Shown here one piece after another: positions 6,244 to 12,771 of a stretch of 14,005 nucleotides of DNA. Under the pieces are notes generated by a model. The model saw only the letters and a program-made list of their open reading frames with translations, was not told where the DNA came from and searched no databases. Source of the DNA: Deltaproteobacteria bacterium (lineage in GTDB: Bacteria; Myxococcota_A; Polyangia; HGW-17); contig QKIM01000635.1 of NCBI GenBank assembly GCA_003249585.1, positions 1 to 14,005 of the forward strand. The letters run 5' to 3'. Each line of letters begins with the position of its first letter. The stretch's first letter is position 1. Made by a program: the position numbers and the translations under genes.

Positions 6244-6999
6244 ATGATCGACACCCACTGCCACCTCTTCGACCCTCCCCTCTCCCCCGGTGAGACCCTC
6301 CCCAGACTTGCCGGGTCCCAGGTGACGGGGGTTGTCTGTGTCGCCACCCATCTGGCCTCCTGGGAGCCTATGGCCGCCGGTTTCGGTGAAGTCTCCTCCG
6401 CTCTCCAGCACGCCTATCTGGGTCTGGGACTTCATCCGTGGTTCGTCTCCGAGGCCACGCCGGGATGGCCCGAGCGGCTGCGCACCCTCCTCGGGAACGC
6501 CGACGCAGTGGGCGAGATCGGGCTGGACCGGGGTGACCGGGCCCCCGGGATCGAGCTGCAGATGGAGCCCTTCGGCCTGCAGATGGAGCTTGCCGAGGAA
6601 ATGGAAAAACCCGCACTCCTGCACGTGGTTCGGGCCCATGACCTCGTTCTCGGCCACCTGTCCGGACACCCAAAGGTGAGGGGAATCATCCACGCCTTCT
6701 CCGGTTCTCCACAGGAGGCCGCGGCATATATCGACCGCGGCTGGCTGCTGGGGATCGGGGGCGGGATCGCCCGGGAGAACGCGCACCGGCTCCGTCGTAT
6801 CGTCAAGGGACTCCCTCTCTCGGCGCTGGTCCTGGAGACCGATTCACCCTACATGTGGACCCCCGGCTCGCCGGCGGGCTCGTCCTGGCCCGGCGAGGTC
6901 GTGGGCGTGGCCGAACACCTCGCCCGTCTTCTGGATGAACCCCTTGAGCGGGTCGCAGCGGTGACCACCCGCAACCTTACGGAACTCTTTCAACGATGA
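6244..6999 (+). CDS. TatD family metal-dependent hydrolase (putative DNase)
   Basis: This 251-residue protein has a complete set of TatD metal ligands: DTHCH gives His5 and His7, GEIGLD gives Glu91, LLHVVRAH gives His127, IIHAFSG gives His150 and LETDSPY gives Asp200. The fold is a TIM-barrel amidohydrolase relative acting in the cytoplasm. Family members are 3'-5' exonucleases or DNases involved in repair. In some lineages the family is linked instead to D-aminoacyl-tRNA deacylase-like functions. I chose ATG 6244 because the family begins with M-I-D-T/S-H-x-H and GGAG lies 10 bases ahead. In-frame codons continue upstream to 6094 but are low in coding character. The length is normal. The gene ends in ATGA shared with the glycosyltransferase start. 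Confidence 0.9.
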   Translation: MIDTHCHLFDPPLSPGETLPRLAGSQVTGVVCVATHLASWEPMAAGFGEVSSALQHAYLGLGLHPWFVSEATPGWPERLRTLLGNADAVGEIGLDRGDRAPGIELQMEPFGLQMELAEEMEKPALLHVVRAHDLVLGHLSGHPKVRGIIHAFSGSPQEAAAYIDRGWLLGIGGGIARENAHRLRRIVKGLPLSALVLETDSPYMWTPGSPAGSSWPGEVVGVAEHLARLLDEPLERVAAVTTRNLTELFQR

Positions 7000-9089
7000 G
7001 ACACGATCCGGTCAGGCGGCTCACGCTGCTGGTGTTTGTTGGAACATTTTTGTTCTATTTGCCTTTTTTGGGGAGCTACGGTTTGTTTGACCCCTGGGAG
7101 ACCCACTACAGCGAGGTCGCCCGGTCCATGATCCAGCAGGACGATTACATCTCCACCTTCTGGCAGGACAACGGGTTCTTCTCCAAGCCCGTCCTCACCT
7201 TCTGGCTCCAGGCTACGGGAATGCGCGTCGCCGGGCTCGATCAGGCCAACGACATCCCCGACGAGATGGTCCGAACCTCCGCCCCCGAGTGGGCCGTACG
7301 AACTCCCGTGGCGCTGCTCGGGGCCATGGGGGTGGCCTTCCTCTTCTGGCTCCTCGCGCGGTTCTTCGGGGTCTTCGCGGGAGGAGCGGGGGCCCTTCTG
7401 CTTGCGGCTACGCCCTTTTACGCGCTGGTCGCCCGGCAGACCATCACCGACATGCCCTTCGTCGCGTTCACCACGGCGGCCATGGCCTTCTTCATCGCAG
7501 GCCTGCTGTATGATCCGAAACGCGAGGCCCCAGAGACGCCGCCGGAGGGCAGGAAGGGGAGATGGTGCGCGCGTCGGGATCCGCTCTTTTTCGTGGTGGC
7601 TGTCTTTCTCGGTCTTCTGGTTCTCAGCCAGTACGTCCTCATGGCCTCCCACGTCGACGCCTCTTTCGTGGCCGTGGGCCGCCGGTTCGAGCTTTCCGGC
7701 TGGCTGGTCTTTTTACCGTATCTCATCCTTCTTGCCGATGTGCTCGTCTCGGTCTTCAGGGACCCTGAGGGCAGAGGGAAGCTCTACATCCTCACCGGGT
7801 TCGCCTTCACCGGGCTGGGAATCCTGGCCAAGGGCTTCGGCGCGCTCTTCATTCCCGTCGTCGTCTTCATGCTGTACTTCCTTGTCACCGGCGAGTGGAG
7901 CAGGCTGCGCCGGCTGGACTTCATCCGCGGCCTGTTCGTGGTCATCGCCGTCTCCTTCCCCTGGCATCACGCCATGATCATCCGGCACGGCGGCGCCTTC
8001 TTCCAGGAGTATTTCATCCACCATCACTTCAAGCGGGCCGCCATGGGAGTCCATGGGGAGCGTGGACTCTTCACCTACTACATCAACCAGCTGTTCTTCG
8101 GCGCGCTGCCCCTGGTGCCGCTCCTGCCGGGTGCGCTGGGGAGGCTCGTGACCGGCAAGGTGCTGCCCCGCCGGCTGCGGGTCCGGGACGATCGTCAGCG
8201 GGCCACGCTGCTCTTGGCGCTGTGGGCCCTCGTGGCCTTTTTCCTCTTCTCCTTCATGCTCACCAAGTTCCACCATTACATCCTCCCCGCGGTGGTGCCG
8301 CTGGCCGCCCTGTGCGGTATCTATCTGGCCGATCTGCGCAATTCGGAGGCCCGCCTCAGGGTGCTGCCCCTCATCGTGGGGCTGATCGTCTTCGCCTTCA
8401 TCCTCCGGGAGCTGTTCCTCGACCCGGCCCACATGCTCAACCTGTTCATATACAAATATGAGCGGCTCTTCCCCTATGAGCAGCCCTTCGCCCTGTGGTT
8501 CGCAATTCTCGGTGGCTGCATCGCCCTGGCCACGGTGGTGCTCATGCTGCGTCCGCGTCCCGGTCGCCCCCTCTTCATCGCCGTGACCGTCCTCTTCGCG
8601 GGCTACCTCATCTACTCCTACATCCCGAGGGTGGCGCCCCACTGGAGTCAAAAGGCGCTGCACCGCATCTATTTTGACTGCCGAACGGGTCCCAAAGAGC
8701 GGTTCATTGCCTGGCAACTGAACTGGCGTGGGGAAAACTTCTACAGCAAGAACAAGGTGCTCCCCTACATGGAGCTGGACAACAAGGAGTTCTTCGCCCA
8801 CATCGACCGGTACCGCAGCCACACCCCCGGCGTCCTCTCCGGGCGCTTCTTGATTCTCGAGTCCGCCAAGCGGTTCAAGAAGCTCAAGTCGGACATGAAC
8901 CTCAAGTACTACACACGCTATCCAGATGTCTATCAGGGGAAGAACGCCGACAGTTTCATCAAGATCATCGGTCCCGGCTGCAAGGAGATCCCCGAGGAGT
9001 GGAACCCCCACTTCCGCCAGCGCAACTGGCAGGTGCTCACCCACCCCTATCCCCACAACAAGTTCATGCTGGTCCGGATGATGATCTGA
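6996..9089 (+). CDS. ArnT/PMT-type integral membrane glycosyltransferase
   Basis: The product is a 697-residue polytopic membrane protein. A first membrane helix (about 9-27) is followed by the periplasmic loop FDPWETHYSEVARSM. There, Asp32 and Glu35 fit the conserved acidic motif of GT-C enzymes, and SKPVLTFWL completes the family signature. A second typical block includes RTPVALLG and TITDMP near 102-154. About a dozen further hydrophobic segments run to roughly residue 550. The last 150 or so residues are soluble, probably periplasmic. Enzymes of this group move a sugar from a polyprenyl-phosphate carrier to lipid A or another periplasmic acceptor; the sugar and acceptor are unknown. The 4-base overlap with the TatD gene suggests coupled translation, although the two functions have no obvious link. 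The gene stops 9 bases before a convergent stop. Confidence 0.85.
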   Translation: MRHDPVRRLTLLVFVGTFLFYLPFLGSYGLFDPWETHYSEVARSMIQQDDYISTFWQDNGFFSKPVLTFWLQATGMRVAGLDQANDIPDEMVRTSAPEWAVRTPVALLGAMGVAFLFWLLARFFGVFAGGAGALLLAATPFYALVARQTITDMPFVAFTTAAMAFFIAGLLYDPKREAPETPPEGRKGRWCARRDPLFFVVAVFLGLLVLSQYVLMASHVDASFVAVGRRFELSGWLVFLPYLILLADVLVSVFRDPEGRGKLYILTGFAFTGLGILAKGFGALFIPVVVFMLYFLVTGEWSRLRRLDFIRGLFVVIAVSFPWHHAMIIRHGGAFFQEYFIHHHFKRAAMGVHGERGLFTYYINQLFFGALPLVPLLPGALGRLVTGKVLPRRLRVRDDRQRATLLLALWALVAFFLFSFMLTKFHHYILPAVVPLAALCGIYLADLRNSEARLRVLPLIVGLIVFAFILRELFLDPAHMLNLFIYKYERLFPYEQPFALWFAILGGCIALATVVLMLRPRPGRPLFIAVTVLFAGYLIYSYIPRVAPHWSQKALHRIYFDCRTGPKERFIAWQLNWRGENFYSKNKVLPYMELDNKEFFAHIDRYRSHTPGVLSGRFLILESAKRFKKLKSDMNLKYYTRYPDVYQGKNADSFIKIIGPGCKEIPEEWNPHFRQRNWQVLTHPYPHNKFMLVRMMI

Positions 9090-9098
9090 CGCGGCCGG

Positions 9099-9737
9099 CT
9101 AGAAGAGCGCCTGGATGCCGAAGTAGCCCAGGGCCAGGGAGTAGTCCGTGAGGTCCTGGTTCTGTTCCCCGGCCGTCTCTCCGTCGACCTCGCCCCTCGT
9201 GTAGATGAACTGCACGCCGAGCTCCAGCCCGATGTTCCTGGTGATCATGTAGAGGATGCCCCCGTGGAGGTTGAACTGGTATCCCTTGGTTTTGAGCGTG
9301 GTCTCAATGTCGACGACGCTCTCGATGGTGGTCTCGGTCTCCTTTTGGTACATCCCGGCGAGGAAGCCGGCGTAGAGGTAGATCTTGCCCGTGGGGATGT
9401 AGTAGCGCACCCCGCCCATGGCCCCCAGGAGATCGGTCTTCTCCACGGTGTCCCCCGAGGCCATCCTGGATTCGGCATCCTCCTTGGTGTAGTTGACGGA
9501 GACCATGAGAGCCAGGTTGGGGTATACGAAGTATCCGACCGTGGGGGAGAAGCCCAGGATCTGTTCGGTGACCTTGGTGTCCTGGAGATCGTCGACACTC
9601 TCCTTGGACCAGGAGAAGGTGACGAAGCCCCCGGCGAGCATGGTGCCCGTCGGGATGACATCTGCCTTGAATTCCGCTGCGGTGGCTGTGGAGACGGGGA
9701 GGATGAGCAGCGCGAGGATGAGAAGAGACGATTTCAT
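9099..9737 (-). CDS. Small outer-membrane beta-barrel protein
   Basis: This is a 212-residue protein with a classical signal peptide (hydrophobic core, then TATA before AEF; cleavage after Ala20 likely). The mature part of about 190 residues alternates polar and apolar residues in short strands joined by charged loops: TVGYFVYPNLALMVSVNY, GVRYYIPTGKIYLYAGF, IGLELGVQFIY. It ends in a strand closing with phenylalanine (LGYFGIQALF), which is the usual signal for outer-membrane insertion. The size fits an 8-strand barrel of the OmpX/OmpW or porin-like opacity type. No transported substrate can be named. GAGG stands 6 bases before the ATG, and a possible promoter lies in the 89-base gap upstream. 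The gene is convergent with the glycosyltransferase gene. Confidence 0.8.
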   Translation of the reverse strand: MKSSLLILALLILPVSTATAAEFKADVIPTGTMLAGGFVTFSWSKESVDDLQDTKVTEQILGFSPTVGYFVYPNLALMVSVNYTKEDAESRMASGDTVEKTDLLGAMGGVRYYIPTGKIYLYAGFLAGMYQKETETTIESVVDIETTLKTKGYQFNLHGGILYMITRNIGLELGVQFIYTRGEVDGETAGEQNQDLTDYSLALGYFGIQALF

Positions 9738-9796
9738 GGGGTACCTCTCTTTCGCCGGGCCTGTCCCGGGGGAAAAATCTGGGAATGGATGGTCCT

Positions 9797-9824
9797 ACTC
9801 TATCAGGTTTTGGTGGGGTGACAA
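9797..9824 (-). promoter_or_regulatory. Possible sigma-70-type promoter for the beta-barrel gene
   Basis: On the minus strand TTGTCA (9819-9824) and TAGAGT (9797-9802) are spaced by 16 bases. A small hairpin, CCGGG/CCCGG at 9755-9759 and 9765-9769, would lie in the leader ahead of the ribosome binding site. It is not followed by a T-run and does not look like a terminator. Pattern inference only. Confidence 0.35.
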
Positions 9825-9826
9825 GT

Positions 9827-11509
9827 TCAGTGACCGGGTGGTCGGTGGGCCGGGTCCAGCCGGAAGCTGGCGTACCTGAAGCCGTCCCAGGAGGGGACGA
9901 CGTTTGCAAACCGCCTCGAGACGATGCTCATGTGCACGGGCCTGAAGAGGAAGGCCATGGGTGGATTGGCCGCCAGGTTGCGCTCCAGCAGGATGGAGAG
10001 CTGGGAGAGGCCCGTGAAGGTGAGGGAGCGGCGCATCCTGGCCAGAAGTTTGTCGATGAAGATGGAGTAGACGACGGAATAGTTGAAGCGGCCCTCGGAG
10101 TGGAAGATGGGGGAGAAGTCCTCGTAGGGCCGTCCACGCCAGGTGAGATAGGCCGCGGAGAACTTGCGTTTCTTCAGGTGCTGGCCCAGCAGATGCCAGT
10201 CCGTGGGGACGATGACCATGTCGATCCCCATGCGGAAGTAGTTGTTCTTGATGGCCTCCAGCACCCTCAGCCCCCGCTTGGCGCCTACGGGGTGCAGGAC
10301 GATGAGCTTCATGGGACGGCCCTTGAGGTCTCTGATGCCGTCACCGTCATGGTCCGTCCAGCCCACCTGGGCCAGAAGCTCCCTCGCCTTTTCCGGGTTG
10401 TAGCCGTCGGCGGCGATGGCGGAGTCGCCGAGGCCGCCGGGGCGCCAGAAGGGACCTTCGCAGGGGACGGCCAGCCCCCGGAAGACCTTCTCGGCGATGC
10501 CCTTGCGGTCGATGAGCAGCGACAGGGCACGACGGATCCTGAAGTCGCTCAGGATGGGATCCCGAGTGTTCCACAGCAGGTAGGAGAAGTCTGGGGGGAC
10601 GAACCGGTAGAGCTTGTAGTGATCCTTGATACTCTCGGTGATCTGGACAGGGTAGTGAACGGGGCTGATCTCGGGGAGCAGGTCCACTTGATGGCGGCGG
10701 ATCCCGACGAAGGCCTTGGCCGGGTCGGGGATCTTGCGGAAGACGACGCGCTGGACCTCCGGGGTGGGTCCCCAGTAGAACTCATTGCGCTCGAGGATGA
10801 CGGACTCCCCGCGGATCCACTGGTAGAGGCGGTAGGGCCCGGTCCCCACGGGGCTCGAGGAGCCGCGGGACTTCTCCGAGACCCCCTTGTAGAAGACGTG
10901 GGCGGGGATGATGGGCAGCTCGGCCAGGTGCTCGAGGAAGTAGGCGTTGGGGTGGCTCAGGACGATCCGTACTCCCCGGCCGCCGACCTTGTCGACCCGC
11001 ATGAGGGAGTGATCGATGTCGGAGATGAAGGGCCCTTTCTTCACCTTGGGCATGGTGAGGAGGTTGAAGGTGAAGAGCACGTCCTCGACGCTCAGGGGGC
11101 GTCCATCCTGCCAGCGCACCCCTTTGCGGATCCAGAAGCGGTAGACCTTCCCCTCCTCCTCCATCTGCCAGGAGGTGGCCAGGGCCCCGGTGAGCTTGCC
11201 CGTCCGGGGATCACGCCGCACCAGCCCTTCGTAGATCTGATGCATGGCGATGCGGTACCCCCAGCGGTTGATGGCCAGCCACGGGTTGAGGTGATCCGGC
11301 AGGTAGGGGACGGCTACGGTGAGGGTCTTGGATTTGTCGTGCTTTTTGACGGGGGCCTTCTGGATGAGCTGTCGCTTCTCCAGGCGCCTGAACTCCTGCT
11401 CCAGTTCCTTTTTGGAGGCCTTGTAGGGAGTGTCCGGGGGCTTGTCGCAACCGTCGCATGAGGGGGCGGTTAACGAAAGGAGGAGAAGAAGGGGAGCGAG
11501 TCGGCGCAT
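9827..11509 (-). CDS. Oligopeptide/nickel-type ABC solute-binding lipoprotein (SBP family 5)
   Basis: Read from ATG 11509 this is a 560-residue protein. A lipoprotein-like signal ends at APSC (Cys18), though with Ala rather than Leu at -3. A charged, helix-prone linker (about 25-60) leads to the binding domain, which begins near TLTVAVPYLPDHLNPW. Family landmarks follow in order: RFWIRKGVRWQDGRPLSVEDV, LPIIPAHVFY, GTGPYRLYQW, DFRIRRALSLLIDRKGIAEKVF, and YNPEKARELLAQVGW. Such proteins bind peptides or other solutes outside the inner membrane and pass them to an ABC permease. No permease or ATPase gene is adjacent. The ATG shares one base with the stop of the protease gene (TGATG) and lacks a clear ribosome binding site, so translation is probably coupled. 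An upstream in-frame ATG at 11566 would give a charged, signal-breaking N-terminus and is not used here. Confidence 0.87.
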   Translation of the reverse strand: MRRLAPLLLLLSLTAPSCDGCDKPPDTPYKASKKELEQEFRRLEKRQLIQKAPVKKHDKSKTLTVAVPYLPDHLNPWLAINRWGYRIAMHQIYEGLVRRDPRTGKLTGALATSWQMEEEGKVYRFWIRKGVRWQDGRPLSVEDVLFTFNLLTMPKVKKGPFISDIDHSLMRVDKVGGRGVRIVLSHPNAYFLEHLAELPIIPAHVFYKGVSEKSRGSSSPVGTGPYRLYQWIRGESVILERNEFYWGPTPEVQRVVFRKIPDPAKAFVGIRRHQVDLLPEISPVHYPVQITESIKDHYKLYRFVPPDFSYLLWNTRDPILSDFRIRRALSLLIDRKGIAEKVFRGLAVPCEGPFWRPGGLGDSAIAADGYNPEKARELLAQVGWTDHDGDGIRDLKGRPMKLIVLHPVGAKRGLRVLEAIKNNYFRMGIDMVIVPTDWHLLGQHLKKRKFSAAYLTWRGRPYEDFSPIFHSEGRFNYSVVYSIFIDKLLARMRRSLTFTGLSQLSILLERNLAANPPMAFLFRPVHMSIVSRRFANVVPSWDGFRYASFRLDPAHRPPGH

Positions 11510-12726
11510 CAGAGGTTCGGATCCACACAATAGGAGCCGATGGTGTCGTTGCCGGTGTCGGCGCACACCTGTCCGCAGGAGACGCAGTCGCGGGTGTGAA
11601 CCCGGCCGTCAAAACACCATCGTGCGATGGAGGTCCCGTCACAGGTGCCGCGGAAATCGAGCCCCTCGGGACAGACGTCCCGGGTGTTCTGGCACTGCGC
11701 TATACCACCGATGACGGTGCACGGTCCAGTGATTTCATCGCAGCACTCCCGGTGGACGATGCCGCCCTCGCACCAGACGGCCATGCCGGTGCCGTCGCAG
11801 GTGCCCTCTGCGGGGAGATCTCCGCAGTAGTCGTACTCGGGGATCCACTTGGAGAGATACGTCTGGTCCCAGTGGGTCATGGCGTAGTGGTCGTAGTCGA
11901 CACAGGAGGCGTCACCCCAGGAGACGGTGCCGATGATGGCGAGACCGCTGCCCCCCAGGGCGTGAAGGGAGGGACCGCCGCTGTCGCCATCGCAGACGGA
12001 GCTCTCCCCCTGCCCGTTGACGGTCATCTCCCCGAGGGTCTCGTTCACGGAGTCCACGAGCTCCAGGGTCCACCACTTGGTGCTGTTGTCGTTGTCGTCT
12101 TCCGTGGTTCCGAACCCCACCTGCTGCACGTAGTTGCCGATGATGTTGTCCGGGGCCGTGGCGGCATAGGGGATGGGCTCCACGGGCAGGTAGTCCAGGG
12201 GCGAGCGATCCAGCTCCAGGATGGCGTGATCCCACCCCGTCGTGTTGCCCCACATGTCGTAGTCGGGGTTGTTGTGGATGGCGATGACGGTGAAGACATC
12301 CTCGGGGGACAGGGCGTCGTCGCCGAGGGTGAAACGGACTTCGGAGGGGTCCATCTCTCCGCCCCAGGGCGAGAGGGTGCAGTGAGAAGCCGTGAGGACG
12401 TAACGGTCGGTCACCAGGGTCCCCGAACAGAAGTTGTACCAGCTCCCCCCCCCGTCTTCGGTCACGAGCGAACCCACGGCCAGGGCCTGCGCGTCGGAGA
12501 GGCAGATGCCCGGCCCGGTGGTGCCGTGATAGATACGGCGGGAGAGCCAGTGGATCTGGCTGAGTTTGTCATCCTGGGCCGTGGGGCAGATCCCGTTGTT
12601 GATGGTTGTATTGTTGATATTGTTAATGTTATTGCTGTTGTTGCTTGGGTCCCCGGAGGTGGGGCTGCAGGCCAAAAGCAGCCACCCCGCTACGAGTCCC
12701 GCTGAAAGCATTGATGTGGAGCGCAT
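11509..12726 (-). CDS. Trypsin/chymotrypsin-fold (S1) serine protease lipoprotein with two Cys-rich C-terminal modules
   Basis: The protein has 405 residues. The signal ends at LLLAC (lipid-modified Cys20), followed by an Asn-rich spacer (29-44). The S1 protease domain shows the full triad: TASHC gives His115, DHAILEL gives Asp166, and GDSGGP gives Ser249. Cys100-Cys116 and Cys245-Cys275 match conserved S1 disulfides. The residue six before the catalytic Ser (trypsin position 189) is Ser243, as in chymotrypsin, so trypsin-like Lys/Arg preference is unlikely. After the protease come two similar modules with GTCDGT at 308-313 and 360-365, each with W-C nine residues after its Cys; I do not know their ligand. 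GGAGGT lies 8 bases before the ATG. The gene is flanked by the IgGFc-binding-type gene (45 bases upstream) and the coupled solute-binding lipoprotein gene. Confidence 0.9.
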   Translation of the reverse strand: MRSTSMLSAGLVAGWLLLACSPTSGDPSNNSNNINNINNTTINNGICPTAQDDKLSQIHWLSRRIYHGTTGPGICLSDAQALAVGSLVTEDGGGSWYNFCSGTLVTDRYVLTASHCTLSPWGGEMDPSEVRFTLGDDALSPEDVFTVIAIHNNPDYDMWGNTTGWDHAILELDRSPLDYLPVEPIPYAATAPDNIIGNYVQQVGFGTTEDDNDNSTKWWTLELVDSVNETLGEMTVNGQGESSVCDGDSGGPSLHALGGSGLAIIGTVSWGDASCVDYDHYAMTHWDQTYLSKWIPEYDYCGDLPAEGTCDGTGMAVWCEGGIVHRECCDEITGPCTVIGGIAQCQNTRDVCPEGLDFRGTCDGTSIARWCFDGRVHTRDCVSCGQVCADTGNDTIGSYCVDPNL

Positions 12727-12771
12727 GGGTAGTGACCTCCGCTGGGTCAGGTGGGAGGGAGGGGAGCTGGG

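Noticed and set aside
7713..9056. Open frame of over 440 codons antisense to the glycosyltransferase
   Set aside because: The sense strand encodes membrane helices and GT-C motifs; the antisense product is Glu/Gly/His-rich with no domain and no ribosome binding site.
9090..9098. Bidirectional terminator between the glycosyltransferase and beta-barrel genes
   Set aside because: Only 9 bases separate the stops; GCGGCCGGC has partial symmetry but there is no stable stem with a T-run on either strand.
9755..9775. Rho-independent terminator after the solute-binding lipoprotein gene
   Set aside because: The hairpin exists, but on the minus strand the T-run precedes it and on the plus strand it is followed by A residues, so it does not fit a terminator in either direction.
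9785..11461. Open frame of over 550 codons on the plus strand opposite the solute-binding lipoprotein gene
   Set aside because: The minus-strand frame has clear family motifs. The plus-strand translation is a Gly/Asp/Val/Glu-rich product typical of the complement of high-GC codons, with no motif.
11458..12705. Long plus-strand frame opposite the protease gene
   Set aside because: The minus strand has an intact catalytic triad, lipobox and GGAGGT site; the plus frame is low in complexity and has no recognisable feature.
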